DNA of 64,000 nucleotides from Salinispora vitiensis (GCF_000378825.1 NZ_KB900388.1:4781901-4845900); one strand, 5' to 3'; positions 1 to 8,905 are shown, counted from the first letter of the stretch. Notes: generated by a model from the sequence alone, not told the origin. Program-made: numbers and translations.

Positions 1-139
1 GCAGCCGTTGGCCGAGGCGGAGCAGCCGCAGGCCGGAGGCGTCGAAGGCCGGCGCCGGAAACGCCAGCTCGGTGCCGTCGTCGAGGAGGAGCACGCCGCT
101 GCGGGTCGTCGCGTCATAGGTGGCCACCGTGCCCTGCAT
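1..139 (-). CDS. Cold-shock-like small protein, N-terminal part only
   Basis: The gene reads out of the window on the minus strand from an ATG at 139; 46 residues are visible (start MQGTVATYDATTRSG). The pattern of a short beta strand, an S/T-R-S-G turn and a conserved-looking LLLDDGTELAF segment resembles the start of cold-shock-domain proteins of Actinobacteria, which bind single-stranded nucleic acid. The classical RNP1 motif is not seen in the visible part, so the family call is tentative. It is divergent in position from nothing: the next gene, cofC, lies upstream on the same strand and ends 11 bp before it, so the two could be co-transcribed. Confidence 0.5.
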   Translation of the reverse strand, partial: MQGTVATYDATTRSGVLLLDDGTELAFPAPAFDASGLRLLRLGQRL

Positions 140-149
140 GACCGGCACG

Positions 150-794
150 CTACACCGGCCGGCCAGCCGTGGGGACGGCCGTGCCGCACAACGACGCGGT
201 GTGCGCCCCCAGCCCGAGCCGGGTGGCCGCGGCCAGGTCGGCGGCGGTGTCGACATCCCGGCGCAGGCTCGGCCCGGCGTCGAGCAGGGGAAGCGCACCA
301 CTGGCCGCGTGCGCGGCCGCGGAGCCGCCCCCGAAGCGGGGATCCAGCGGTACGCCGGGCGGCGCGGCCAGCAGCACGGTGCCGGTGCCGGGGGCGTCGG
401 GTACGTACCGGCGGGTCGTGGGGCCGGACCGCGCCGCCGACAGGGCGGCCGCCAGCTCGACCGGGCGTAGCGCGGGCAGGTCCGCGGTGAGGCCCGCGAC
501 CCAGCCGACCCCGGCGACTGCCGCGCCGTACCGGAAGGCGGGGTTGAGCCCGGCGGTGGGGTGGTCGGGCACCACCCGGGCGCCGGCCGCCCCGGCCGCC
601 GCCGTCACCGCCGGATCGTCCGTCACCACCACCACCCCGGCGACCACCGGACAGGCCCGTACCGCCTCGATCGTGTCGACCGCCAACGCCAGCGCCAACG
701 CCTCGTGGGGCTGGCCGGGCAGCGCGCCGCGGAGCCGGCTCTTCGCCGCGTCCAGCCGCTTCACCGGCACCACTACGGTCCACACCTGGGTCAC
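150..794 (-). CDS. cofC: 2-phospho-L-lactate guanylyltransferase (coenzyme F420 biosynthesis)
   Basis: The 214-residue product opens with the nucleotidyltransferase motif PVKRLDAAKSRL, has VVVVTDDPAV near residue 60 and GLTADLPALRP near residue 95, as in CofC/FbiD enzymes. These activate phospholactate or phosphoenolpyruvate with GTP in the cytosol during assembly of the F420 side chain. The GTG at 794 is preferred because a GGATGGCGGG stretch precedes it; an ATG 12 codons upstream is the alternative. It is divergent from plsC. The other F420 genes (cofD/cofE) are not in the window. CofC next to plsC/gpsA is also the arrangement known from mycobacteria. Confidence 0.88.
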   Translation of the reverse strand: MTQVWTVVVPVKRLDAAKSRLRGALPGQPHEALALALAVDTIEAVRACPVVAGVVVVTDDPAVTAAAGAAGARVVPDHPTAGLNPAFRYGAAVAGVGWVAGLTADLPALRPVELAAALSAARSGPTTRRYVPDAPGTGTVLLAAPPGVPLDPRFGGGSAAAHAASGALPLLDAGPSLRRDVDTAADLAAATRLGLGAHTASLCGTAVPTAGRPV

Positions 795-931
795 CCCGCC
801 ATCCTGCCAGCCCGGTGCCGGTACGCTCACTGGCCGGACCCGGGGCGAGCAGGCATGATTTCACCTCGCGGGCGTTGAACCCGGTGGGGTGTACCGGCGG
901 GCCGGACGGTGGCGGTAGAAGGAGGCGTTGG

Positions 932-1657
932 GTGGCGCGGCGCAGGAGCGGGTTCTGGCCACGGTTCGCTGTGGTGCTGATCAAATCCGTGATGACGATC
1001 TGGACGCGGCGGAGTTGGCGCGGCATGGAACACCTCCGTCGTTCCGGCGGGATGATCCTCGTGCCGAACCACATCTCGCACGCTGACCCGCTGGTCGCCG
1101 CGCACTTCATCTACGACTCCGGACGTTGGCCGCGCTTCCTCGGCAAGGCCAGCTTGTTCCGAATTCCGCTGGTCGGCGGGATCCTGCGCCGCTGCTGGCA
1201 GATCCCGGTCGAGCGCGGCACCACGGCCGCGGTGCAGTCGTTGGACCGCCTGGTCGAGGTGGTGAACAGCGGCGGTGCGGTGGTGATCTACCCGGAGGGG
1301 ACCACAACCCGGGAACCCGAGCTGTGGCCGATGAAGGCCAAGACCGGAGCGGCGCGGCTCGCCCTGGCCACTGGCGCCCCGGTCATTCCGGTGGCGATGT
1401 GGGGGCCCGAGCGGATGTTCGATCCCCGGACCTCCCGGCTGAACCCGCGTCCCCGAATTCCGGTGACCGTCGTCGCCGGGCCCCCGGTCGACCTGGACCG
1501 GTGGGCCGGCGTCCCTCCGACGAAGGCGGTGCTTGAGGAGATGACCGAGGTCATCATGCTGCGTCTGCGCGATCTGCTGGCCGAGATCCGGCAGGCCGAC
1601 CCGCCGGCGCTCTGGGAACGCCCCCGCCGCCCCGAACGCCCGGGAGCGGCGACATGA
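932..1657 (+). CDS. plsC: 1-acyl-sn-glycerol-3-phosphate acyltransferase (PlsC family)
   Basis: The 241-residue protein carries the acyltransferase block I motif NHISHAD (HX4D) near residue 50 and the block III motif YPEGTTTR near residue 118, the signature of lysophosphatidic acid acyltransferases acting at the inner membrane face. A hydrophobic N-terminal segment ([17 protein letters not shown]) could be a membrane anchor. The GTG at 932 is chosen because a GAAGGAGG Shine-Dalgarno sequence lies 7-8 bases upstream; an in-frame opening further upstream has no such site. Its stop overlaps the gpsA start (ATGA), so the two genes are translationally coupled and together make phosphatidate precursors. 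Confidence 0.9.
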   Translation: MARRRSGFWPRFAVVLIKSVMTIWTRRSWRGMEHLRRSGGMILVPNHISHADPLVAAHFIYDSGRWPRFLGKASLFRIPLVGGILRRCWQIPVERGTTAAVQSLDRLVEVVNSGGAVVIYPEGTTTREPELWPMKAKTGAARLALATGAPVIPVAMWGPERMFDPRTSRLNPRPRIPVTVVAGPPVDLDRWAGVPPTKAVLEEMTEVIMLRLRDLLAEIRQADPPALWERPRRPERPGAAT

Positions 1658-2652
1658 GCGGGCACGTCGCCGTGTTGGGGGCCGGGTCCTGGGGGACAGC
1701 CTTCGCCAAGATCCTCGGTGACGCGGGCCGGGAGGTCACCCTCTGGGCCCGACGACAGTCGGTCGTGGCGGCGCTGCGGGCCGAGCGGAGTAATCCGGAG
1801 TACCTGCCGGGTCTGGTCCTGCCAGAGCGGGTGACGGCCACCGGTGACGCCGGGGAGGCGATCACGGGTGCTGAGCTGGTGGTGCTGGCGGTCCCGTCGC
1901 AGACGCTGCGCGGCAATCTCGCCGAGTGGCTCCCGTACCTGCACGGCGACGCCACCCTGGTCTCCCTGATGAAGGGGATCGAACTCGGCACCACCAAGCG
2001 GATGAGCGAGGTGGTCATGGAGACGGCCCGCGTCCCCGCCGACCGGGTGGTCGTGGTCTCCGGGCCGAACCTGGCGCCCGAGATCGTCGCCGAGCAGCCC
2101 GCCGCCACGGTGGTCGCCTGCCCCGACGTGGACCGGGCCACCCTCGTGCAGCGGTCGATCACCACCCCGTACTTCCGCCCGTACACCAACGACGACGTGA
2201 TCGGCTGCGAGCTGGGGGGCGCGGTCAAGAACGTCATCGCTCTCGCCTACGGGATCGCGACCGCGATGGGCTTCGGCCACAACACCCGGGCGATGCTGGT
2301 CACCCGCGGGCTGGCCGAGACCGCCCGGCTCGGGGTGGCGCTCGGCGCCGACCCGCTCACCTTCGCCGGCCTCGCCGGCATGGGTGATCTGGTGGCGTCC
2401 TGCTCCTCCCCGTCGGCCCGCAACCGCACCTTCGGCGAGCACCTCGGCCGGGGGGCAACCCTGGAGGAGGCCCGGATCGCCACCCGGCAGACCGCCGAGG
2501 GGGTCAAGAGCGCGCTGGCCATCCGGGATCTGGCCCGGGCACACGAGATCGAGATGCCGATCACCGAGCAGGTCGAGCTGGTCTGCCACGAGGGCGGGGA
2601 CCCGCGACGTGCGGTCGCGGCGCTGATGAGCCGTACGACGAAGCCGGAGTGA
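1654..2652 (+). CDS. gpsA: Glycerol-3-phosphate dehydrogenase [NAD(P)+]
   Basis: The 332-residue length is normal for GpsA. The N-terminal Rossmann motif [10 protein letters not shown] (residues 9-18) binds NAD(P)[10 protein letters not shown] near residue 135 is the family's GPS/N motif, and the catalytic lysine is K192 in [13 protein letters not shown]. The enzyme reduces dihydroxyacetone phosphate to sn-glycerol 3-phosphate, the backbone for phospholipid synthesis. It overlaps plsC by four bases and ends 4 bp before the next gene, so plsC-gpsA and the PLP enzyme gene form one likely transcript. Confidence 0.95.
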   Translation: MSGHVAVLGAGSWGTAFAKILGDAGREVTLWARRQSVVAALRAERSNPEYLPGLVLPERVTATGDAGEAITGAELVVLAVPSQTLRGNLAEWLPYLHGDATLVSLMKGIELGTTKRMSEVVMETARVPADRVVVVSGPNLAPEIVAEQPAATVVACPDVDRATLVQRSITTPYFRPYTNDDVIGCELGGAVKNVIALAYGIATAMGFGHNTRAMLVTRGLAETARLGVALGADPLTFAGLAGMGDLVASCSSPSARNRTFGEHLGRGATLEEARIATRQTAEGVKSALAIRDLARAHEIEMPITEQVELVCHEGGDPRRAVAALMSRTTKPE

Positions 2653-2656
2653 GTCG

Positions 2657-3772
2657 GTGCCGGGCGACAACGACGGAACCCGCTGTGTCCGCGCCGGGCT
2701 GCCGGAGCCGGTGCCCGGGGATCCGTTCCTGCCCGGCCCGGTCTTTGCCGCGCCGTACCACCTCGATCCGGAGGCCGGGCCGGCGGGCGCGCCGAACGGC
2801 TACGGTCGGACGGACAACCCGACCCGGCGGCGGCTGGAGGCGGCGATCGGTGAGCTGGAGGGGGGCGACTGCCGGGTCTTCGCCAGCGGCCAGGCGGCGA
2901 TCACCGGGCTGCTGCTGAGTGTGTTGCGTTCCGGCGACACGGTGCTGCTCCCCGCCGACGGCTACTTCTCGGTGCGGGCTTTCGCCACCGAGACCCTGGC
3001 CGGCCTCGGGGTACGGGTGCTCCTCGCGCCGACCGCCGGGCCGTATCCGGAGCTCACCGGCGTACGTCTGGTGATGGTGGAGTCCCCGGCCAACCCGGGC
3101 CTGGACGTCGTGGACCTGCCCGCGTTGGCGGCGCGGGCGCGGGCGGCGGGGGCGCTGTTGGTGGTGGACAACACCACCGCCACCCCGCTCGGGCTGCGTC
3201 CGTTGGACCTCGGCGCCGACCTGGTGGTGGCCTCGGGCACGAAGGCACTCACCGGCCACTCGGACCTGCTGCTCGGGTATGTCGGCACCCGGTCGGCCGA
3301 GTTGCTCACGGCGGTGACCCGGTGGCGGGACCACACCGGTGCGGTCCCGGGCGCCTTCGACGCCTGGCTGGCGCACCGATCCCTGGCCACCCTCGACCTG
3401 CGGCTGGCCCGGCAGACCGCGAACGCCGCGGCCCTCGCCGGGTTGCTGGCGGAGCAACCGGGAGTGACCGGGCTGCGCTGGCCGGGCCGACCGGAGGACC
3501 CGGCCTACCCGGTGGCCGTGGCGCAGCTGCGCCGGATGCCGGGGGTGCTCTCGTTTGATCTCGGCGACGCCGACCGGGTCGCCCGCTTCGTCGCCGCGGC
3601 TCGGCTGGTGGCGGCGGCCACCTCGTTCGGCGGGCTGCACACCACGGCCGACCGGCGGGCCCAGTGGGGGGACGACACCCCGCCCGGCTTCGTCCGGCTC
3701 TCCTGCGGCGTCGAGGACACCGCCGACCTGGTCGCCGACGTGGCCGCCGCGCTGCGGGCCGTCAACGGCTGA
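2657..3772 (+). CDS. PLP-dependent Cys/Met metabolism enzyme (cystathionine gamma-lyase/synthase-like)
   Basis: A 371-residue fold-type I PLP enzyme. The fingerprint GYGRTDNPTRRRLE (residues about 52-65) matches the Y-x-R-x2-NPT motif of the family, VVDNTTATPLGLRPLDLGAD holds the PLP-ring Asp, and K196 in SGTKALTGHSD is the Schiff-base lysine. It is somewhat shorter than typical 380-400-residue members. Substrate (cystathionine, homoserine ester or methionine) cannot be decided from sequence. The GTG at 2657 follows the gpsA stop closely; position in a phospholipid gene cluster gives no functional clue. Confidence 0.85.
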   Translation: MPGDNDGTRCVRAGLPEPVPGDPFLPGPVFAAPYHLDPEAGPAGAPNGYGRTDNPTRRRLEAAIGELEGGDCRVFASGQAAITGLLLSVLRSGDTVLLPADGYFSVRAFATETLAGLGVRVLLAPTAGPYPELTGVRLVMVESPANPGLDVVDLPALAARARAAGALLVVDNTTATPLGLRPLDLGADLVVASGTKALTGHSDLLLGYVGTRSAELLTAVTRWRDHTGAVPGAFDAWLAHRSLATLDLRLARQTANAAALAGLLAEQPGVTGLRWPGRPEDPAYPVAVAQLRRMPGVLSFDLGDADRVARFVAAARLVAAATSFGGLHTTADRRAQWGDDTPPGFVRLSCGVEDTADLVADVAAALRAVNG

Positions 3773-3850
3773 CCGCCGCCGGTTCCCCATGGCGGGTCAC
3801 CGGCGCGGGAACTAGCCTCACGTCATCGTCTCCGGAGTGGGAGGGCAGAC

Positions 3851-4882
3851 GTGGGCAGCGCGGCAACGCCGGTGGTCGTTGGTTTGGACAACGGCGGCAC
3901 CAGCAACAACGCCACCGTTCTGACGGTGGATGGACGCTTCCTTGTGGACGGGCTGCTGGAGAGCCCGAGCGAGGTCCAGGCCGGTCCGCAGGCGGCGATC
4001 GAGGCCCTCGCGGCCGCCTTTGCCGGTGCATTGTCGTCGGCCGGGGTAGCCCGGGATCTGGTCCAGGCGGTGGGGCTGGACACCCCCGGTCCGGCCAGCG
4101 CCGCCGGGGTGATCTCTTCGCGTGGTTCGACCAACTTCTCCCAGCCACAGTGGCGGGGTTACGACGTACGGGGTGCACTTGAGCGGCGGCTCGGCCTGCC
4201 GGTGGTGTATCTCAACGACGGCAACGCCGCCGCCCTGTACGCGCACCACTCGTACTTTGGTGCGGATGCGGCGCGTCGCTCGTCGGCCTCGGTGGTGGTC
4301 GGTACCGGTCTCGGTGGCGGGTTGGTTGACGGCGGGCGGGTGATCGCCGGTGCGGCCGGCATGGCGGGTGAGTTGGGGCACGTGCAGCTACCGCTGACCG
4401 GCCTGCTCGGCCCCGGTCAGCCGGATCCGGTCTGCGGTTGTGGGTTCGTCGGGGACGCGGAGAGCCTCGCGTCGCTGACCGGGATCGCCCGGAACCTGCT
4501 GCCGTACTGGCTGACCCGATTCCCCGGGCATCCGCTGACCGCGCAGCCGCTGGTGCGGGCCGCGAAGCTGGTCCGTGGGCTTGGCGAGCGGGGCGACCCA
4601 CTGGCCCGGGAGATCTTCACCCAGCAGGCGAAGGCGATCGGCCGGCTGTTCACCCTCGTGGCGAATCTGGCCGATCCGCACGCCTACTTCGTCGGCGGGG
4701 GCGTGGTGGAGGCGGCCCCGGAGTTCCGCGACTGGTTCCTCGCCACTGTCCGCGAGCACACCGTGCTGCGGAAGGAGCAGGCGGCGGTGGCGAACTTCGC
4801 GCTGGTGCCGGAGCGGGACATGGCCGGGGCCCGGGGGGCGGCCCTGGCGGCGCTGCGGGGGTGGTCGGCACCGGGGCGATAA
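3851..4882 (+). CDS. ROK family protein (sugar kinase or kinase-like regulator)
   Basis: The 343-residue protein has the ASKHA phosphate-1 motif GLDNGGTSNNATVL near its start and the ROK signature VVGTGLGGGLVDGGR...GMAGELGHVQL around residues 150-180, so a sugar or aminosugar kinase role in the cytosol is likely. No N-terminal DNA-binding domain is present, which argues against a NagC/XylR-type repressor. The zinc-binding motif, usually CxCGx2GCxE, reads CGCGFVGDAE: the third Cys is Asp. The GTG at 3851 follows GTGGGAGGGCAGAC, an acceptable ribosome site. It ends at a bidirectional hairpin shared with the convergent DUF397 gene. Confidence 0.82.
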   Translation: MGSAATPVVVGLDNGGTSNNATVLTVDGRFLVDGLLESPSEVQAGPQAAIEALAAAFAGALSSAGVARDLVQAVGLDTPGPASAAGVISSRGSTNFSQPQWRGYDVRGALERRLGLPVVYLNDGNAAALYAHHSYFGADAARRSSASVVVGTGLGGGLVDGGRVIAGAAGMAGELGHVQLPLTGLLGPGQPDPVCGCGFVGDAESLASLTGIARNLLPYWLTRFPGHPLTAQPLVRAAKLVRGLGERGDPLAREIFTQQAKAIGRLFTLVANLADPHAYFVGGGVVEAAPEFRDWFLATVREHTVLRKEQAAVANFALVPERDMAGARGAALAALRGWSAPGR

Positions 4883-4907
4883 CGGGTGGCCGGAGCTGGC
4901 TTCCGGT

Positions 4908-4944
4908 GGTCGGGCGACGGTGGGACCAGTACCGCCGCCCGACC
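4908..4944. terminator. Bidirectional hairpin between ROK and DUF397 genes
   Basis: A 9-bp stem (GGTCGGGCG / CGCCCGACC) extended, after one A-C mismatch, by CGGT/ACCG around a 9-nt loop. It lies between two converging genes and ends 2 bp from the DUF397 stop. No U-tract, as is common in high-GC actinobacteria. Confidence 0.65.
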
Positions 4945-4946
4945 GG

Positions 4947-5147
4947 TCACCGGGGTGGTGGCGCGGCGGTGAAGGCCGTCCAGGCCGCGGGGGCGAAGAG
5001 CAGCGCCGGGCCGTTGCGGTCCTTCGAGTCGCGCACGCCCACCACCTGCGGCAGCGTCGCGATCTCGACGCACGCCCCCTCGTCTCCGCTGTGGCTGCTG
5101 GTGCGCCAGTGGGCCCGGGTCAGCTCCGAGCCGATCGTTGGGGTCAT
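4947..5147 (-). CDS. DUF397 domain protein
   Basis: The 66-residue protein shows the DUF397 hallmarks W-R-T-S-S-H-S (residues 15-21), a Cys-Val-Glu-I/V core (GACVEIATL) and the VRDSKDRNGPALLF segment. Proteins of this family occur next to XRE/DUF5753 regulators in Actinobacteria; the best known pairs belong to the WhiJ/BldB group that influences development and antibiotic production, possibly acting as toxin-antitoxin-like partners. Here it starts 4 bp after the stop of such a regulator and is surely co-transcribed with it. Confidence 0.88.
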   Translation of the reverse strand: MTPTIGSELTRAHWRTSSHSGDEGACVEIATLPQVVGVRDSKDRNGPALLFAPAAWTAFTAAPPPR

Positions 5148-5151
5148 CGTC

Positions 5152-5997
5152 CTACCGTCCCTCCATGAGGTGCCGAAGCTGGTCCCGGCTGTCTGCCGGG
5201 CTGAGGGCCACGCTCCGCAGGTGCTCCATGATCTTGGTGCAGGTACGGAGGTCGCCGGGGCGGTCGAGGACCATCTGGCCGGCGACCGTCTCCACCGAGG
5301 CGATGACGGGGTCTTCGGGGTCCGCGAACTCCAGGATGTGCAGGGAGCCGCGGGTGCCGCGGTGGTAGCCGGCGGTCAGTGGGATCACCTGGACGGTGAC
5401 GTTGGGCAGCTCGCTTGCCTTCAGCAGGTGGACCAGCTGCGCCGCCATCACCGTCCGGTCGCCGACCGGTCGGAGTAGGGCGCCTTCGTCGATGATGGCG
5501 TCGAGGATCGGCGGGTGCGGTGCGGTGAGCCGCTGCTGCCGGTCGAGTCGAAGCTGGACCCGCTGCTCGACCTCGTCATCAGTCAGGGTGTGCGGGCCGC
5601 CCCGCATCACGCCACGGATGTAGTCGGCGGTCTGGAGCAGGCCGGGCACCACAGAGGGCTCGAAGTTGGCGATCCCGGTGGCCTCGGCCTCCAGCGCGAT
5701 GAAGTCGATGGTGCGCCGGTCTAGAAGGTACGAGTAGGAGACCCACCAACCGGGCTTACGCGCGTCCTTGGCGAGCTGTGCCGCTGCCGCGATCTCGTCT
5801 GGCGCGACACCGTAGAGGGTCAGGAGCGCGCGGACGACCGCCGGGCTCACCAGCGTCTGTGCGTTCTCGTACCGGGACAGGGTGCTGCGGGTGCTGCTGA
5901 TTTCGTCCGCTGCGGACTCCAGGGTGAGGCCGGCGGCCTCCCGGTGCGTGCGCAGGGCGATGCCCAGCCGGCGGGCGCGGGCGGTTTTCGGGGCCAT
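5152..5997 (-). CDS. XRE-family regulator with DUF5753 domain (WhiJ-like)
   Basis: A 281-residue protein: helix-turn-helix at residues about 8-62 (LGIALRTHREAAGLTLESAA ... STLSRYENAQTLVSP), then a DUF5753 domain with the marker EPSVVPGLLQTADYIRGVM near residue 105 and RQQRLTAPHPP near residue 150. It should bind DNA as a transcription regulator. The ATG at 5997 is preferred over one 6 codons upstream because AAGGA lies 8 bases before it. It is followed by its DUF397 partner and is divergent from a small gene at 6226, across a 228-bp region where it probably acts. Confidence 0.9.
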   Translation of the reverse strand: MAPKTARARRLGIALRTHREAAGLTLESAADEISSTRSTLSRYENAQTLVSPAVVRALLTLYGVAPDEIAAAAQLAKDARKPGWWVSYSYLLDRRTIDFIALEAEATGIANFEPSVVPGLLQTADYIRGVMRGGPHTLTDDEVEQRVQLRLDRQQRLTAPHPPILDAIIDEGALLRPVGDRTVMAAQLVHLLKASELPNVTVQVIPLTAGYHRGTRGSLHILEFADPEDPVIASVETVAGQMVLDRPGDLRTCTKIMEHLRSVALSPADSRDQLRHLMEGR

Positions 5998-6225
5998 GTA
6001 TCGATCCTTGCACATCTTTGGGAGGCGGTAAATGAGAGAACGTGGGTGAGAGTTGCATTCACGGCTGTCGCGGTGTCACTCTGTTGTCAGGTCCTCGCTG
6101 GCGGTTGTCGTGGCGACGGTGGTGGCGAGCGACTCGGAGGGATGAGGCGCGCGGTGGTCGGGTTCCCTCCCCCGGATCCGATTGCCGCGTGCTGCCCCGA
6201 TGGCTCGCCGTCCGGAGGGATCGAC

Positions 6226-6501
6226 ATGCGAACTGCCCGGTTGCCCCGACAGCGCCGTGGCGCCACCGAGCCCGGCCAGGTGGCGCTGACCCGATTCCTG
6301 GTGGTGCTCACCGATGTGCGCTCCCAGGACCGTGGCCGGGACGAGCGGGCCAGCCCGGAGCGGCGCCGGCAGGTGGTGGGCGCGAGTAGTCGCGAGGCGG
6401 CCGAGCGCATCGCGGGAGCGTTCATGGCGCTGGGGATGGTGCGGGCGGGCCGGCAGCGGGTCAAGCTGATCGCGATCGGCCGGCGGCATACTCGCGGATA
6501 G
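6226..6501 (+). CDS. Hypothetical small basic protein
   Basis: 91 residues from an ATG preceded by GGAGGGA six bases upstream, a strong ribosome site. The sequence is rich in Arg and Ala with the central segment TRFLVVLTDVRSQ and a C-terminal AGRQRVKLIAIGRRH. No signal peptide, membrane segment or known motif was seen, and I do not recognise the family. It is divergent from the WhiJ-like regulator, so it may be its target. The coding choice rests on the ribosome site and third-position GC bias. Confidence 0.55.
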   Translation: MRTARLPRQRRGATEPGQVALTRFLVVLTDVRSQDRGRDERASPERRRQVVGASSREAAERIAGAFMALGMVRAGRQRVKLIAIGRRHTRG

Positions 6502-6725
6502 GCGACGGCTCATCGGGCTGCCGGAAACAAGCGGGCCGTCTCCTTCCTACCGAGCTAAACCGATACATCCCCAAAATCCGATTACCCACCGTATTGTGGG
6601 GCGGCTAGTTGCCGAGCCCTCGCGCTCTCAACGGGGTATCGCCCGCCGACGTTCACCACGCACAGTAAGGTCACCAAGGTGAGCGCCCCGGCAGATGCGA
6701 CGAGCCGACGAAGAGGTGAGGGCCA

Positions 6726-7832
6726 GTGACCACCCCAGGCAAGACCCGCGTGGCGGTCGTGTTCGGCGGGCGTAGCCCGGAGCACGGCATTTCCTGTGTC
6801 AGCGCCGGTAGCGTGCTGGCGGCGCTTGACCCCGACGAATACGAGGTCGTGCCGGTGGGGATCAGCCGCGCCGGCCAGTGGGTGTTGACCGGGGGCGATC
6901 CGGACCAGCTCGCGATCAATGCCCGGCAGTTGCCGGAGATCACCGCCGAGTGCGGGGACACCATCATGCTGAACGCCGACCCGAGTAACCGGGGGCTGCT
7001 GGTACTCGACGCCACCGCAGGCCCCCGGGCCCTCGCCAACGTGGACGTGGTGTTTCCGGTCCTGCACGGAGCGTACGGGGAGGACGGCAGTATTCAGGGA
7101 ATGCTGGAGATGGCCGGCATCCCGTACGTCGGGGCGAACGTCTTCGCCTCCGCCGCCGCCATGGACAAGGAGTTCACCAAGAAGCTCTGCGCCGCCGAGG
7201 GGATTCCGGTTGGCCCGTACGCGGTGCTGCGCAGCGGCATGACCCTGACCGAGCAGGACAAGCAGCGCCTCGGCCTGCCGGTCTTCGTCAAGCCCTCCCG
7301 AGCCGGCTCATCCTTCGGGATCACCAAGATCAGCGACTGGGCGGAGTTGGACGACGCGGTCGCCACCGCCCGGAAAATCGATTCCAAGGTCCTCGTCGAG
7401 GGTGCGGTCGTCGGCCGTGAGATCGAATGTGGAGTGTTGGAGGGCGAGGCCGGTGGGACTCCGGAAGCGTCCGTGCTCGCCGAGATCCGGGTGGTCGGGG
7501 AGCACGACTTCTACGACTTCGAGGCGAAGTATATCGACGCTGATCTCGCCTCGGAGTATGACGTCCCCGCCGACCTGCCGGAGCGGGTGACCCGTCAGGT
7601 CCAGGAGTACGCGGTCCGCGCCTTCACCGCGCTCGACTGCGCCGGGCTGGCTCGGGCTGACTTCTTCGTCACCCCCGAGCTGGATGTCTACCTCAACGAG
7701 ATCAACACGATGCCCGGCTTCACTCCGTCGTCGATGTTCCCGCGGATGTGGGCGGCCGCCGGCCTGGAGTACCCGAAGCTGGTCAACCGCCTCATCCGGA
7801 CCGCCCTGCACCGTGGGACCGGGCTGCGCTGA
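6726..7832 (+). CDS. ddl: D-alanine--D-alanine ligase
   Basis: The 368-residue ATP-grasp enzyme has the N-terminal VVFGGRSPEHGISCVSAGSV, the P-loop-like segment VKPSRAGSSFGITK near residue 197 and the C-terminal NEINTMPGFTPSSMFP, where E and N residues bind Mg-ATP. It joins two D-Ala for peptidoglycan precursors. The residue that decides D-Ala versus D-Lac was not assigned. The GTG at 6726 follows GAGGTGAGGGCC. It is a single gene with its own 224-bp upstream region and faces the DUF3515 gene across a GC-rich hairpin. Confidence 0.95.
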   Translation: MTTPGKTRVAVVFGGRSPEHGISCVSAGSVLAALDPDEYEVVPVGISRAGQWVLTGGDPDQLAINARQLPEITAECGDTIMLNADPSNRGLLVLDATAGPRALANVDVVFPVLHGAYGEDGSIQGMLEMAGIPYVGANVFASAAAMDKEFTKKLCAAEGIPVGPYAVLRSGMTLTEQDKQRLGLPVFVKPSRAGSSFGITKISDWAELDDAVATARKIDSKVLVEGAVVGREIECGVLEGEAGGTPEASVLAEIRVVGEHDFYDFEAKYIDADLASEYDVPADLPERVTRQVQEYAVRAFTALDCAGLARADFFVTPELDVYLNEINTMPGFTPSSMFPRMWAAAGLEYPKLVNRLIRTALHRGTGLR

Positions 7833-7840
7833 ACGGCCTC

Positions 7841-7881
7841 GCCGCCGCCGGCGGGCCGGCAGGCCCGGTCGCGGCGGCGGC
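7841..7881. terminator. Bidirectional terminator between ddl and DUF3515 gene
   Basis: Stem GCCGCCGCC (7841-7849) / GGCGGCGGC (7873-7881) with an inner GGGCC-GGCA-GGCCC hairpin in the loop, placed exactly between two converging genes. Confidence 0.65.
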
Positions 7882-7894
7882 CCGGTGACGGGGG

Positions 7895-8575
7895 TTACGC
7901 GGGGCGGCAGCCCGTCGGGGCGTCGTCAACGGAGGGAACCGTAGCGGTGATCGTCTCTGAGACGGGGGAGACCCACTGGAGCGGCTGGTCGTAGTCGTCG
8001 GGCACCCGGACCGTGACTGTCGTCTCCCGGTCGACGGTGCTCAGCACGGTGCCGCCCTCCGCCTCGTTGCCGTACCAGCAGACCCGGTTGACCAGCCAGA
8101 GCTTGTCGGTGTCGGCGAAGGTCGGTGCGGCACCGCCGCAGGCAACGGTGAGGGCGGGGTCACCGTACGCGGCATTCTGCTCGGGGCCGGCGGTGACCGG
8201 ACGCTGCGGCAGCTCCCGGATCGCCGGTGGAAGCTGGGAGAGCAGGGCGCGGCAGACGGTGGCGGGGCGCTCGGCCAGAGCCGGAGCGGCCATCTCCACC
8301 GGGGCGGTGGAGAGCGGCCCGGGGGCCGTCGCCGACGCACTCGGCTCGGATTCCGGCTGATCCGGGGCGAACTGGTTGAACGCCAGGACGCCGGCCAGCA
8401 CGGTGGCCGGGAGCGCGACCGCCGTCGCGATCAGGGCCGCGCCGCGGTTGGAGCGGTCCCGGCCGCCCTCCGGAGGCCCGTCGACGGCCGTCGGGCGGGC
8501 GGCGGTGTCGTCCCCGAGGGTGGGTGCGGCGTCGGGGGCGGTGGTGGTTTCAGAGGATTCGGGCAGCCTGCTCAC
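7895..8575 (-). CDS. DUF3515 membrane-anchored protein
   Basis: A 226-residue protein with a disordered, acidic N-terminus (about 45 residues), one transmembrane segment (AALIATAVALPATVLAGVLAF, residues about 46-66) and an extracytoplasmic domain with conserved-looking Cys residues (TVCRALLSQLPPAIR, VACGG, NRVCWYG). This matches DUF3515, an actinobacterial family of unknown function found near ddl/thiL. It starts GTG immediately after the stop of the Lrp-type gene (TAA-GTG, zero spacing), so they share a transcript. Confidence 0.82.
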   Translation of the reverse strand: MSRLPESSETTTAPDAAPTLGDDTAARPTAVDGPPEGGRDRSNRGAALIATAVALPATVLAGVLAFNQFAPDQPESEPSASATAPGPLSTAPVEMAAPALAERPATVCRALLSQLPPAIRELPQRPVTAGPEQNAAYGDPALTVACGGAAPTFADTDKLWLVNRVCWYGNEAEGGTVLSTVDRETTVTVRVPDDYDQPLQWVSPVSETITATVPSVDDAPTGCRPA

Positions 8576-8809
8576 TTAGAGACGCACCACCGAACAGGTG
8601 AGCGTACGGGTGATTCCCGGCACCATCTGCACCTTGCTGACGATGAGGTCGCCGAGCTCGTCCACGGTCGGCGCTTCGCAGAGCAGCACCACGTCGTAGG
8701 GCCCGGTCACGGCGTCGACGCGGACAACCCCGGTAATCTTCGCGATCTGACCGGCCACGTCACGCGCTTGGCCGACCTCTGTCTGGATGAGTATGTACGC
8801 CTGTACCAC
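8576..8809 (-). CDS. Stand-alone Lrp/AsnC ligand-binding (RAM) domain protein
   Basis: 77 residues, VQAYILIQTEVGQARDVAGQ ... GPYDVVLLCEAPTVDELG, which is the effector (RAM) domain of Lrp/AsnC regulators without the helix-turn-helix. Such single-domain proteins form oligomers and bind amino acids; some partner full-length Lrp proteins. The GTG at 8809 is chosen because GGAGGGAGGT lies 5-6 bases upstream. It heads a two-gene unit with DUF3515 and is divergent from thiL. Confidence 0.88.
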   Translation of the reverse strand: MVQAYILIQTEVGQARDVAGQIAKITGVVRVDAVTGPYDVVLLCEAPTVDELGDLIVSKVQMVPGITRTLTCSVVRL

Positions 8810-8905
8810 GTTCGACCTCCCTCCGTCGCCGCCGGATGAGCGGCCTGAAGGGAGAAAATACCCTACCGACCAGGCCGGATTCCGATCGGCGGAGAAGGAG
8901 AAGCG

